Of a stretch of DNA of 64,000 bases, positions 23,230 through 34,240 are shown one piece after another (the first letter of the stretch is position 1; every line of letters begins with the position of its first letter). The notes beneath the pieces are model-generated. The model ran no database searches, was not told the DNA's origin, and saw only the letters and a list, made by a program, of their open reading frames with translations. A program made the translations under genes and the position numbers. The stretch covers positions 51,574,501-51,638,500 of the forward strand of contig NC_081825.1 of the NCBI RefSeq assembly GCF_030867095.1, given 5' to 3'. This DNA is from Alligator mississippiensis (Eukaryota; Chordata; Crocodylia; Alligatoridae).

Positions 23230-24292
23230 ATTCCGAGCCAAGTTGCGGCCCACTCACCTGTTCCTGTGGCAACCGCCCGCCTTCTCGCCTGCCACGTCTT
23301 GATGTTAATTAGTTCAATTAAGATGTTAATTAAGCGGGAGGCTGCCCATTATAATGCCCCGATGCCAGGGGGCGCTCTGCGGCTCCAACCTCTCCTAATA
23401 CTGCAGCCCAAGCCTCGCAGATGTAATTGCTGTTATCGCTATTCTGCTCTCTTTCGGGGCTCACTGTGCTGCACCCTTTCTGGGGCTCACTATGCCCACC
23501 CTTGGGCTCAATCGCCCCTCTCTGGGGCTGGGGTCTACGCAACCCATCTTACAAAATGGCCCCCTTCCTGGGAGCTCGCCCTGCCCACGCTGGGGCTTCC
23601 GAAATGCCCTTCCCTAGGGCTGGGGTCTATACACCCCGTATGCTGCACCCTCCTGGGTGCCGGGGTTCCCACACACTGCTATGGGTCCCTATGAGTAGGT
23701 TGCGCCCCCACTGGCGCCTGGCTGTGCCCCGCTTGGGCTTACAAAATGGCCCCCTTCCTGGGAGCTCGCCCCACCCACGCTGGGGCTTCAAAAATGCCCT
23801 TCCCTAGAGCTGGGGTCTATACACCCCGTATGAGGTTGCACCCTCACTGGCACCGGGGTCCTCACTTTACCGTGAGCCCCCTATGAGGCCTCCTCCAACC
23901 CCTAATAGCCTCACCCAAACCGCCGGTCACAATACACAACAACACAAACATAAACTAGAGCCTCCTGGCTATAACTCAGCTCAAAGCCACCTGGCTACAA
24001 CTTAGCATTGCTCAACTCTAATCAAGCGGTACCTGCTGTGAGGCTTTTCTCCTCATCCTAACTCCAGGAGCTCCTGCCTCTCTGACTGCTGGCAGAGAAC
24101 TGCTAGCCTGGCCTCAGCCCTGGGCTTTATGAGGGCCAGGCCCTGCCCCCTTCTGGCCAGCTGACTCACATTAGTTGCCCCGGCAACCTGCAGCTGTGCT
24201 CATTATGTTCTGCCAGGGCTCTCTCTCCCTGGCAGTTTCTCCTCTCTAGGAGCAGGAGCACCGAGGTGCCCTGCGACAGACATCATACATTT
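23230..24292 (-). mobile_element. LTR-like block with 190-bp tandem repeat
   Basis: The complement of 24292 leftwards begins TGTCTGTCGCAGGGCACC and includes CAGCTGCAGGTTGCCGGGGC and CATAAAGCCCAGGGCTGAGG. These match, in order, motifs of the plus-strand block at 19.1-19.3 kb. A tandem duplication with 190-bp period (copies starting at 23551 and 23741, ACAAAATGGCCCCCTTCCTG) lies in the GC-rich interior. No coding motif is seen. Confidence 0.35.
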
Positions 24293-25119
24293 TTTTTATG
24301 GCATCACAAAGGCCAAGCAAACAGGCCTCATGTCCAGGCCTCATGTCATGACAAAAATGCTCAAAATTGTGGCTGCAGTGTAGGTAGTACGATTTTCTGC
24401 CACTATTTTGTGGCCAATGTCTGTTGATTTTAAGACAAGAGAGTATAGGCAGTCCAGAGCTGCCTATACTCTCCCACCACCTCAGGGAGGCTGTCCTGGG
24501 GCTTCAGGGGTCTGATCTTGTATGTCCCTGAAACTTTGGGAGTACCTTCCTAGGTTCCGCCTTTGGGGATTTTCCAGATGTTCACTGCCACTCCAGTGTG
24601 GTTCTGGGGCTGGCACTGCCAATCAGCTGACCCCAGCCCTAGGACCACACTGGAGTGTTACACTGTGGTACAGTCCTGGCATGAGTTCCACCAGAGTGGA
24701 TTCTCTGGTATTCCTCTGTTTCCCTGTTTCTCTTCCGTTTCCCTGTTTACAGAGGGGCATCTGAGTATGGCACCTCAGCTGCTGGGGACCTGATTCTGTG
24801 GGACAATGGGTGACATCTATTTCATGCAATGAAGCAGATCAGCTGCACCAGATCACATTCTGCTACCGCTACATAGCAGTAGCATAATTAGGGATGGGTG
24901 AAAGAACAGCAGCCACTGGTGTTGCTGCTGGCTTGGCCACTGCAGCTGCCAGTCCAGCTGCCAACACTGACACCCAGAGCACAGAACCTGGTTGTTACAT
25001 CTCTGTCTTGTAGTATGATGTAGTAGCTCACACCTTCTTCCTGCTCCTACCACAGCATCATCCATATACTCTGCACTGCTCCAACATTCCCTTGTTCACA
25101 GGTGTCACCACTTATGTTA
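24293..25119. other. Intergenic, no recognised gene
   Basis: Mixed composition with short open frames only. A self-complementary pair (CCACTCCAGTGTGG at about 24589, CCACACTGGAGTG at about 24644) suggests another small hairpin. Confidence 0.35.
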
Positions 25120-25127
25120 TCTGCCAC

Positions 25128-25715
25128 TAGGGCTGTGCAAAGCTTCGGTCACTAATTCAATTTGGCGGAGATTCGGCGGCCAAATCTCCAAATCCAAATC
25201 GAATCAGGAGACCCTTTAATCTCTCTGAATTGAATTGGAACCCTCTGAATCGATTCAGAGAGATTCAATGATTCAGACATACTTCAAGGTACCAGGCAGC
25301 TCATGAATGCTGAGACAGTGGGGCAGATGGAGCATCCCATGGGAGCGCGGGGGGGTGGGGAGGTGTCCCCAGAGCACATGGCGGTGGACCCAGAAGTGTA
25401 CCAGAAGCACTTCCAGTCCACTTCCGGGTCCACCGCCCAGCATACAGGGGCCCCACCCCCACACTCCTGTGGGATGCTCCATCTGCCCCACCATCTCAGC
25501 ATTCACAAGCTCTGCCTGGTACCTTGTGGTATGTAGAAAAAACATTTAAAGTTGTGTCTATGGCCAAATCGCTGATTCTCTGAATCAGCATTGAATCTTC
25601 AGATTCAGATTTGGCTGAATTGAATCGGGACAGTGATCTGAATCAACTAATCAAATCACTGTCCCCTGATTCGGGCTGAATCTGAATCAAATATGGCCTG
25701 TTTCGCACACCCCTA
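25128..25715. mobile_element. hAT-like non-autonomous element with internal palindrome
   Basis: Termini TAGGGCTGTGCAAAGC and TTTCGCACACCCCTA are inverted repeats. The 8-bp flanks TCTGCCAC (25120-25127) and CCTGCCAC (25716-25723) match at 7 of 8 positions. The ends are rich in AATCTGAATC-type sequence. The middle holds inverted arms (GGGGCAGATGGAGCATCCCA near 25321 and its complement near 25470). 588 bp, non-coding. Confidence 0.78.
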
Positions 25716-28120
25716 CCTGCCACACCTTATTCTTAGAAGTAAGATTTCTTAGAAATAAAGTCTAGCCAACCTGAATAGCTCCCTTCAGTTCTGAGGTTGT
25801 ACTGAGTCTCCTGGTCTGCTACTTCCTGCATTTGGCCTCTTTCTGCTTAGTGCCTTTTTATCCATGTTAGTGCTGTTGTTTATAGTGTTATTACCTCTTG
25901 GTAGGTCCTCTCTTTCTCCACTAGATCCTTTTCTTTACACTACTTAACCTTCTGAATACACCCAGAATCTAACAGGTTAAGCCTCAATCTATTTTACCCC
26001 AGACTTAGATACCACTAGTTCCCTGGGTCTGTCTTTCTTCAGCAGGTACTCTATCCACCTGCTTGATCAGAACCACTTCACAAATGCAACCATTCCCTTA
26101 TATCTCTCTAGGGGCATGGCCTCCAGCCTGTCTTGTTCTTTTTAAAGGGCTGTGCCCCTTCTTCCCTGTAATGATTAAAGGGTCCCCAATACATATGGCC
26201 CATTGTTTCAATTCCTGAATCTTGAGCCCTGATCCTAAAAACACTATTTTGGTGAACGAAAACAAGTACTGTTTTGTAACTCCTACAGTACAAAATCAAA
26301 GTTTAAATTAGCTGTTCATGTCATTGTCACCTGAAAATGTTGTCTTCAGCTGCTGAAAGAATGTTCTCTCTTACATCTTGCCAAAACCTAAGCCTTTCGC
26401 AGGAAGGGCCACATTTAAATTGAATAAATAAAACATTTTTTCTTCATTATCACCAAATCATCCTCTTGCGCTTCCCTTTACATATTCTTTACCTGGCTTT
26501 CTGACCTCCTTGTAATTTTAATTAATCAATATTGTTTCTGTATAAATAGTTTCCATGGTGTGTGTCTGACACCTTACCTTTGCTTGGTATTTTATCAGCG
26601 CTTGTACTTACGCTAACAGTCACTATGGAATGCACCTAATGTAACCCACACCTTAAGCCAGTAAGCTGCTGAGAAAGGTTCATAACATTATTTGTTATTT
26701 TGAACTTCAAAGAAAAAGATATGTAATGGCATTAAGATGTTCTGAAACTAACTTTCAATATTTTCACAAATTTTACATATTTCTAATTCAAGATTTCTTA
26801 AAGTATTATTTTAAGAATTGTATGATTAGAGAATGGTCAGTAAGAGTTTTGCCTTAGATAGCAGTATATGTGAACATTCACAAACAGAAAGCCATCAAGA
26901 TCTGATGTTACCAATAATGCTTGCTGTTTAACATCATGATCACTGAATATTTCTATTGAAAGATTACTAAATAGAAATATTATTTGTATTTTTAGTATAT
27001 CATGAGCTGGGGAGAGCACAGGGTAGCTAAGAAATTTGTGCATGTGCCAAAACCAAAATCAGCAATGTCCCTGGTTTCCAAGCAAATATTTGAGTACTTC
27101 CAGTCTGCCAGCTTAATATGTCAGTTTCCCATTACCCTTTAGTCTTAGAGAGAAGCAAGTGGGGACTTTCCCCAACTCTTGATCTATCATGGGAGATAAA
27201 ATCCCCTCTTGCACATACCTTGACCTGAGCAGGGATGTATATATCCTTTGTATGTCAGTACTTAGAGCTAACATTCCCCCTGAGGAAAGACAGTGATACA
27301 GTTCTTTGTTACCATCATAATATTTTTAGTATCATTTAAATCAATCAAGTTTTGTGTTCATGAAGTTTGATATAATGTGCATAAAATAGCAAGTCCATGA
27401 TTTATTGGTGGATGACAGTGCCTGGTGTTAGTTACTACCTCTGCTAAGTTTGCAATTGGAGAGTTGCCACAACGTATTATAGAGACCAGTTTCTTTCTAA
27501 AATAAATCAAATTGTTTTGAATCAGCAAATAATGAAATTATAGTTTTGTTTTTCCTGTAACATCCCATTGTGATTTAGTTAGCAAATTAACATTTGCTTT
27601 TCTGTCAAAATGAAGTGCCTTTGCAACTGAAAAACTGATGCATAATCTTTCATTTTCCCAGTACTGTGAGCACATACAGATTACATATATAAAATGAGAC
27701 TTAACCTTAAGTATTCTCAGCAGCACTTTTCTGTGTGAGTCCCTTCTCATAGGACATTTTTTGTGCAGCTGATAAACAATGAGGCCCATTTTCACCTCCT
27801 CTCTGATTAGGAGCTGTACTTTATTACTTTCCTCAGCTCTGCCTTCTTTCATAGATTTCTGGTTAGACACTTGGCTCTGTTAGGTTTGCTTCTAGTTTCC
27901 CCACTATCAGTTCATTTCTCTTTTCTCCAGTCCCAGTCAGCCTACTCTCCCTATCACCTTTCCCTTTTACTAGCAACTGTAGTGAATATTCCTGTATCTA
28001 TTACTTTCTTCTTTCTTCAGGTAATACTGGTTGGTAATAAAACTTTTAAGCCTCATAACTCTAACCTATTTCTGTTTCTCAAAAGAGTAAAGGACAAGAA
28101 AGAATTCTGACCCTCAAGGC
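25716..28120. other. Intergenic, no recognised gene
   Basis: AT-rich. Open frames of 60-110 residues show no family motif. Nothing is assigned. Confidence 0.4.
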
Positions 28121-28275
28121 CAGTGGTTCACAACTTCGGGTTGTGAACCAAATGAGGGTCGCAGGGGCAACCCTGGTGGTGCTGCACACAAAGGATGAGC
28201 CAGGCCACATACCAGAAGCTCCCCCACCACCTCCACTCCCAGCAGCAGGTCAGGCCAAAAAAATGGGAACCACTG
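28121..28275. mobile_element. Short hAT-type (Charlie-like) element
   Basis: Ends CAGTGGTTCACAAC and GGGAACCACTG are inverted repeats of the CAGTGGTT type. The 8-bp flanks CTCAAGGC and CTCTAGAC match at 6 of 8 positions. 155 bp. Confidence 0.72.
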
Positions 28276-28309
28276 CTCTAGACTGAGACAGGAACCTTCA
28301 AAATAGTGA

Positions 28310-28387
28310 AAAGAATCAACTCATTGTCCCCCGAATCGGGCCAAATTCAAATCTGAATCAAATACTGCCTGCTTCGCACAACCCTAA
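28310..28387 (+). repeat. Right-end fragment of the 25128-25715 family
   Basis: CATTGTCCCCCGAATCGGGC ... AATCTGAATCAAATACTGCC ... TTCGCACAACCCTAA parallels the last 75 bp of the 25128-25715 element. No left partner is present. Confidence 0.6.
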
Positions 28388-28497
28388 AGCATAGTACACT
28401 ATTTAATATAATTGGTCTCAGTAAGATAGATCTGTTTAATTATAATTCCTGGATAAAAAATAGAGCTGGACAATTTTTTGGCTTTTAGTGTTTTGGA

Positions 28498-28569
28498 GCT
28501 TGCTCCAAAATAGTTTATTCACTAAAACAGCCAACTTGCTCCAAAATAGTTTATTCACTAAAACAAGGG
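28498..28569 (+). repeat. 36-bp tandem duplication
   Basis: The motif CTTGCTCCAAAATAGTTTAT plus CACTAAAAC occurs twice, exactly 36 bp apart, with almost no divergence. This suggests a recent slippage duplication. Confidence 0.75.
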
Positions 28570-28689
28570 TGAAGCTTTCTCAATCTTTCTGGTTAATAAT
28601 TAAATGCTGGTTGGGCCACAGAGACTCTGTTACTTTCTGGTTAGGGTGGTCACCTAACTTGGATTCAATTAATGCTCTTAATGAGCAGT

Positions 28690-28874
28690 CCCCAGCTCCA
28701 GTAATTCAGATTCACAGTGAGACTCTAGAGAACATTGAAAATTTCCTGTACCTCAGAAGCCATCTCTTGAAGAAGACTGACATTGATGAAGAAATCCAAC
28801 ATCACCTCAAATGTGTAAGTGCAGCCTTCGGACACCTGAGGAAAAAGGTGTTAAAAGATCAGGGCCATTTGTAG
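28690..28874 (+). mobile_element. RTE/L2-like LINE fragment, RT C-terminal region (plus strand)
   Basis: The frame ends with ENIENFLYLRSHLLKKTDID, EEIQHHLKCVSAAFG and HLRKKV. It matches the conserved 'V--F-YLGS-LS---NIDEEI--RI--ASAAFGRL---VW' block downstream of RT. The adjoining sequence from 28875 belongs to the same LINE type on the opposite strand, so the two are inverted or rearranged copies. Confidence 0.7.
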
Positions 28875-30290
28875 GTCCTCCTCTGTATGTACAATGACAG
28901 CACAATCATTGGCGCAGCGAAGTTCCACAATCAAGGCCAAAGTAACTTTGGTTCTGGCACATAGGTGGGAAAGATTAAACGGTTCCCATGCATCTTGTAC
29001 TCATTGCTGATGACATGTAGCAGATGGTCACAGATGAATATCTTGATGACTGCAACAAAGACAGAAAACAGAGTTGCTGTGATCATGCAACCCAGCTTGA
29101 TGGCAGTTCAATGACAAAGGTCAGTTCAAATGGCTCTGTAATGGACTCACTGCATAGGATAGAGGCAGTCATCTGGTCATGAAGGAGTCTTAGGATGGTG
29201 ATAAATTTTCCTGTGCAGCCAAACTTCAATAAGATCTTCCATACAGCCTCATGGTTAACAGAGTTGAAGGCATGAACGGTGCATGCCTCCTACGACTGTG
29301 GGGGGCATGGCTGCACTGGCGGCAGTGGGAGCATGGCAGTGGGAGCACAGCGGTGAGTGGGGAGCTCCTGCAGATGCCACCGGCACTGTCAGCAGCAGGG
29401 GAAGAGGGGGTGGCAAGTGGTCAGCAGTGGCGGGGTGGGAGTGGGATTGCTGACCACCTGCAGGTGCCGCCGGCAGTGTTGGTGGAGGGGTGTGAGTGGC
29501 GACGGCCCGCAGGTACCACCAACAATGTTGGTGGCGCCTTTTTTGCAGGGGCTGCACCCCCTACACATTGCCCCTCATCAAAGGCTTTGGTCAAATCGAT
29601 AAAGGCCATATACAGCTCCTGCTGTTGTTCTTGACATTTTTCCTGGATCTGTCAGGCCACAAAAATCATGTCCATGATGCCTCTTGATGGTCTGAAGCCA
29701 CATTGAGACTCAGGAAGGATTTCCTCAGCAAGAGGGAGCAGTTGGTTCAAGAATTTTTGAGCAAGGATCTTCCCAGTGATGGGGAGGAGGGCAATACATC
29801 AATAATTTCCACAGTCAGACTTATCTCCCTTTTTAAAAATGCTGACATAATTGGCATTCCTTAGGTCAGTAGTGTTCCATATTTTAAGAAACAGTGTGTG
29901 GAACTTGTTGGTTATAGTCTCCCCACCACCTTCAAAGACCTCAGCTGCTATGCCATCAGGGCCAGATGCTTTGTTGCTCTTCATCTGTTTTATTGCCTGG
30001 TGGACTTCTTCAGAGGTTGGTAGATGGGTAAGTGCTTCCCTTATTGGATTCTGTGGGATGGATCTGATAGTTTTATCAGTCACCATTGGTTGTCATTTCA
30101 GGAGCTTTTGATATGCTTTATGTGAGGAGGCTGTTGCGCATCACCCACTGCACAGATCTTGGTGAATAAGAAACCTATGACCATTGGCAAGGAGATCCAA
30201 GACAACTGGAGTTACTTTCCCACTGCAGCCTTCATCCTCCTTTGAAGCCATTGAGAAGTATGCCTACTGCATCTACCTGCTCCACCATTC
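28875..30290 (-). mobile_element. RTE/L2-like LINE fragment, RT domain, interrupted
   Basis: The minus strand reads TSEEVHQAIKQMKSNKASGP, DGIAAEVFEGGG and NANYVSIFKKGDKSDCGNY (29799-30086), then AFIDLTKAFD (near 29609). After a 306-bp insertion come AFNSVNHEAVWKILLKFGC, HDQMTASILC and decayed motif B. This is RT motif order 0-A-B of an RTE/L2-like element. Frameshifts and the insertion make it inactive. Confidence 0.75.
29272..29577. mobile_element. 306-bp GC-rich non-autonomous insertion in LINE
   Basis: It falls in the LINE codon series KAFD--N. Flanks TTGAAGGC (29264-29271) and TCAAAGGC (29578-29585) match at 6 of 8 positions. The ends ATGAACGGTGCATG and ACATTGCCCCTCA are weak inverted repeats. 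The interior is GC-rich with GGTGGTG-like repeats. Confidence 0.55.
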
Positions 30291-32224
30291 AAGTGAATGA
30301 AATATCAAGAGGATGAAAATATGTTGTCTCTTATAATCTACTCTTTTAATATACCACTAGTGAACATTAATTGTAGAAAAATATTCTGTATGTTAGAATT
30401 TCTTAAATTTCTAAACTAAGAATGAGAAAATTTCCAGTTAATATTTAACAGAGCCATCCAACTGATGGCACATGACCTACATCTGGCCTGTGAAGGGTTA
30501 AATTGCAGCCCTCAGGCTCCTGCCTAGCCACCCTTGCTTCAGTTGCTATAGCTGTGGTGGCTGGAGCCTCTGGAGCAGAGCAGGAGGCCTGGTGAGTTCA
30601 ATGCCCACATGTCAGTGCCAGTATGAGGCTCGGATGGGGAAGGGGTGGCTTTTGCTGCTTGTATGGCATCAATGAGGGGAACCATGTGCATGGTGGTACA
30701 AGTCAGGGAGCTCACTTCTTTAGGGAGGGGAAGGAGAAAAGGGGCTTGCTTGCACAGCAGTAGTGGAAGGAGGAATCCTCCATGTGGTGGCGGCAGTGAA
30801 GGGGATTGTGGGGTGTTTTGTCATCTGCTCTGGGAGATGGAAAAGGGCACTTGATTTAGAGTGGCTCTGAAAGCTGCTTTAATTAAAGCACCCACAGTGT
30901 CTCGTGTATCAGCATCCACCTGCTTCAAAAATGGCGGCGGGGAGCTTAAGCTCATTCAACAAACTTTAAAGTGCTCCCACCACCATTTTGAAGCACTGGG
31001 ATGCTGATACATGAGGTGCAGAGACTAGCTGAAGTGCACTAATTAGCACACTACAGCAGACTTGATTAATTAATCTTGATTAATCGGGTCTGCTGACACA
31101 CTGTAATCCATAAACCGTCCTGTACAATCCAGCTGCTCTGTATCACCCAGCTACTCTGAAGTTGGACAGCCTAATTTAAAACATTCAAACATTTTAGAAG
31201 TATTTTACATCTCCATTTAAACTTCTTTTGATTACATTACACACACACAAATGTGTGTACGTATGTATTATAATTAATTAAGATCAGTTTTGTATTCCTC
31301 ATTGAAGCAAAACTCCCATGGGCTTTAAAGGGACTAAATAAGAATCCATTGAGCCCTTCATCTTTCTATACGAGTTAATCCTTCTCACACATACATTAAT
31401 TTATTGCTATCTTACTGCTAATTTACTGAATTCCATCCGGTCTGTTTCTGGTTCTTAATGATCAGAGATGAACACAAGAGGAGTTTGAATTAAGCCTTGG
31501 ATAAAAGGCGATGTTTAAGATAATTTTACTCTGATGGCAAAATGTCTTTAAAATTTTAATATCACTTAAATCTATGGAAATAAAAAATGTTCAAGCCCCT
31601 CATTCTATTTCTAACAGATGTGAAACCTGAAAGATGCTCCCCTTCGACTGATGGATGTGACAGGTTCGGATCAGAGGTATAGAAGATAAAGTGTGTATGA
31701 AAGAACGGTATGGAAAGATTATGGCTAAATGCTAAATAAAATGAGTATCTCTGAGGGGAATCTTAGAGGGGTATCTCAGAGAGGGAGATAGTGAGTATTT
31801 CTGAGGGGAAATGGGTATCTCTGAGAAGAAAAAACTAAATCAAAATATCGACTTGTTCAGTAAACATGATAAACTAACTGACAACTGGAAAGCATGTAGA
31901 AGGATACTTAGTGCAAAAAATTCAGACAAAAGACTTGCTTGCATTTGAAGGAATGTAAAATAATAAACATTCACAAAAAATAATCTGCATCTACAATAGT
32001 ATTGTACCTTATCATATCAAGGAATATGCACATTTTCGCCAAAAATAAGTTGCTGGAAACGAGTGCACAGAAAATACAATAAGTGAAGTTACAATATGTG
32101 AAAAAATATGGTAACAGCAGTTTCTGTTGCTTAGTCCTTGATGAGGCAAAAGCAAAAGTAAAGTTTGCACACAACCCACAGGGAGAGAACAATGAGCAGG
32201 CTTTGCTTCTTAGTTACCCTTACT
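30291..32224. other. Intergenic, mostly unassigned
   Basis: AT-rich, with a weak hAT-like remnant at about 30450-30640 (GATGGCACATGACCTACATC..., GGCCTG) and the copy listed at 30830-31110. A short CA run lies at about 31240. No gene is recognised. Confidence 0.4.
30830..31110. mobile_element. Partial copy of the 14569-15085 element family
   Basis: CACCATTTTGAAGCACTGGG, ATGCTGATACATGAGGTG and GCTGAAGTGCACTAATTA parallel the right half of the 14.57-15.09 kb element. An inverted partial copy (TGTATCAGCATCC ... CAAAAATGGCGG) is present at about 30905-30945. Termini are missing. Confidence 0.5.
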
Positions 32225-33190
32225 CACATTACTTATTGGAAGGAAGGCAAGGTTCTTTGGGTAGATGAGGTATCTTTTATTAGTAGTTGGAAAAAAGTTC
32301 TTTGCAAGCTTTTGGTCACAATCACCCTTCTTCAGGCATTGGGAGTCTCTGCTGTTCTGAGACTCCAAGGAATGAAAAAAGAAGCCAAAAGTGTGACAGG
32401 ACTTCAGTGGGAAGGTAAATAGGTGAAAATTAGGAAAACAAAAGGTAGAGAAGGGAAGGGAAAAACAAGAGGGGGGGGGGGAAACAAAGGTAAGTAAGGG
32501 ACACTCTACTGTAGTAGTTTTCCAAGGTAGAAAAAAGGCTGTCTGTGAAAAAGGAAATAGCTGGAAATTAGGAAGACAAAGGGTAAAAAGGAGGGGAGGG
32601 GAAGAAGGTTCCCCCCAAAGAAAAATGTGAAAAGTCAGGTCTGGCAGGTACCTGGTGAATCAGATGTCAGGCAGGTTGTAATGTGTCATAAATCCAATTC
32701 TATATTGAGTCCATGATTTTTGTATCCAGTAGATTTACGAAGTGAAGTTTGCAGGCTTGTCTATGGAAGGTGTTTTGTAAAGTCCCTTTGAGGATTAGAA
32801 CTGAGAGATCGGCACGGGAGTGGCTGTCCTGTGAGAAGTGGGCACCCACAGGTGATTGCATATTCTTGTCTTTGATAGATTTTCGGTGTGCGTTCATTCT
32901 GGTGTACAGTTGTTTGGTCTCTCCTACGTATTTTCCATCAGGGTGTTTGGTGCACTGGATAAGAGATATAATGCTTCTGGAGGTGCAGGTGTGAGATCCA
33001 GGAATGGTGATAGTTCTGTTGTGAGGTGTAGTAATTGTGGGGGTGGTGGAGATAGGTTGGCAGGTTTTGCATTTCTTGTCCTGGCAGGGTCTCGTACAAG
33101 TCTCATGTTATTTGGTGAAATGTTGTCCTCAAGGAAGTATGATACTCTTTCTCCTTTGCCTTTGGGAGGAGGGATTCAAAGAGCTATTTT
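32225..33190 (-). mobile_element. Penelope-like element relic (GIY-YIG endonuclease)
   Basis: The minus strand reads CKTCQPISTT, then IISLIQCTKHPDGKYVGETK, QLYTRMNAHRKSIKDK and SPVGAHFSQDSH. These match the PLE endonuclease: IQC-KC-, a YVGET-type GIY-YIG core, RMN-HR--I, and HF---H. The 3' non-coding tail at 32240-32370 (complement reads CTGAAGAAGGGTGATTGTG... AAAAGCTTGCAAAG...) is typical of such elements. RT is absent, and stops interrupt the frame. Confidence 0.68.
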
Positions 33191-33412
33191 ACAGTGGTGT
33201 AAAGCGTGCAAGTTGCAAAGCAGAGGAAAGCAAGTTCACGAGGGTCTTTTAACTGGATTAGCAAGAACTCTAGAAACATATGGCCATTGATGTGGCTACT
33301 TCATAAAAAGAAAAATTACAGCCCGCAAATACCTTTTTGAGAGAGTAGAGCGAACTCTTACAATAGCAACTGGAATGGAATTAGGGGATAATTAGGCCAT
33401 GGATTATAAGTA

Positions 33413-33520
33413 AGGGGGGGGGTGCGCGCGCACATACGCCCCCCACTCCCGCCACCAGGGCCAACCTCCCCCCCCCCCCCCGCCAACAGCAGCGCGCGGC
33501 CCCTTAGACACCCCCCCCCC
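33413..33520. repeat. G/C homopolymer tracts at the edge of the CpG island
   Basis: A G-run at about 33414-33421, then GTGCGCGCGCAC, a C-run of about 16 at 33467-33482 and another of about 10 at 33511-33520. This low-complexity sequence lies at the upstream edge of the NSUN7 promoter. Confidence 0.8.
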
Positions 33521-34010
33521 CGTTGCTACGCGGACGGAACCACTGCGCGGCGCACGAACACTTCGCCGGGGGGGCTCGGGGCGACGGGCGGCGATAAGCA
33601 CAGAGAACCTCCCCCCCAGGAGGAGAGTGGTAGTACCCTTGTTTCAGTGAAACTGCCCCACAGCCGCGTTCCATCCGGTGCGGTCTGGGGGCGGGGCCGA
33701 GCAGAGGGGGCGGGGCCCGCCCCGCCATCTCCAGAGGTGGGGCAGAGATTTGGGGTCCGCGCGGGCTTCGGCTGCTCCCTAGCCTCGGCAGCGCGGCGCT
33801 CAGGTGAGCGCGGGGCAGCCCGTCGCGGTCCCCTCCCCAGTGCCCACGGGTCCATCAGAGCCCGGGAGGCCGCTCCCCTCCCCTGGTGTCCGGCCGCGGG
33901 CGGGGCGGGGCGGGGCGGAGCTGTTGCCCTGGTAACCGGAGTAAACTGCTGGCGGCGCCGCCTTGCCGCGCCAGTGCAGAGCGTGGCAGGCGCTGGGGCT
34001 GGGGCCGGCG
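33420..34010 (+). promoter_or_regulatory. CpG-island promoter of NSUN7 (with GC boxes)
   Basis: About 600 bp is strikingly CpG-rich in otherwise AT-rich flanks. GC-box cores (GGGGCGGGGC) occur near 33689-33698 and 33708-33717, and a run of overlapping GGGGCGG motifs lies at about 33899-33917. It lies 5.3 kb upstream of the first coding exon of NSUN7 on the same strand, with a consensus splice donor inside it. No TATA box is evident, so dispersed initiation is likely. Divergent transcription to the left is possible, but no gene is visible there. Confidence 0.7.
33700..33803 (+). other. NSUN7: Probable 5' non-coding exon 1 of NSUN7 (transcription start uncertain)
   Basis: GCTCAG|GTGAGCG at 33798-33810 is a near-perfect donor in the CpG island. 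If joined to the acceptor at 39233, the frame used by NSUN7 meets a TAG at 33780-33782 with no ATG between it and the exon end. The first usable ATG is then 39281. The 5' boundary given is only a guess. Confidence 0.5.
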
Positions 34011-34014
34011 GGGG

Positions 34015-34240
34015 GCAGCAAGCAGAGCAGGAACGGGAGAGGGGCAGGAAGTAGAGCAGTGAACTGGACAGGGGCAGAAGGCAGAGCAGGGGATCGGGAA
34101 AGTGGCAGAAAGCAGAGAAGCAGATTGCTCAGGGACATCAGGGCAGGGAGTGGAAAGCAGCGTGGGAAGGGGCCAGGGGCTGGGAGCACAAAGCAGAGCT
34201 GTGGATCAGGCAGGAGCACAAAACAGACCAGCAGCTTAGG
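34015..34240 (+). repeat. Minisatellite, about 30-bp unit, purine-rich
   Basis: Units begin GCAG-AAGCAGAGCAG and start at about 34015, 34044, 34074 and 34104, with a longer degenerate unit from 34143. The period is 29-30 bp, with a strong A/G bias on the plus strand. It keeps a reading frame open by its period, which explains a 100-residue open frame that is not a gene. Confidence 0.7.
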
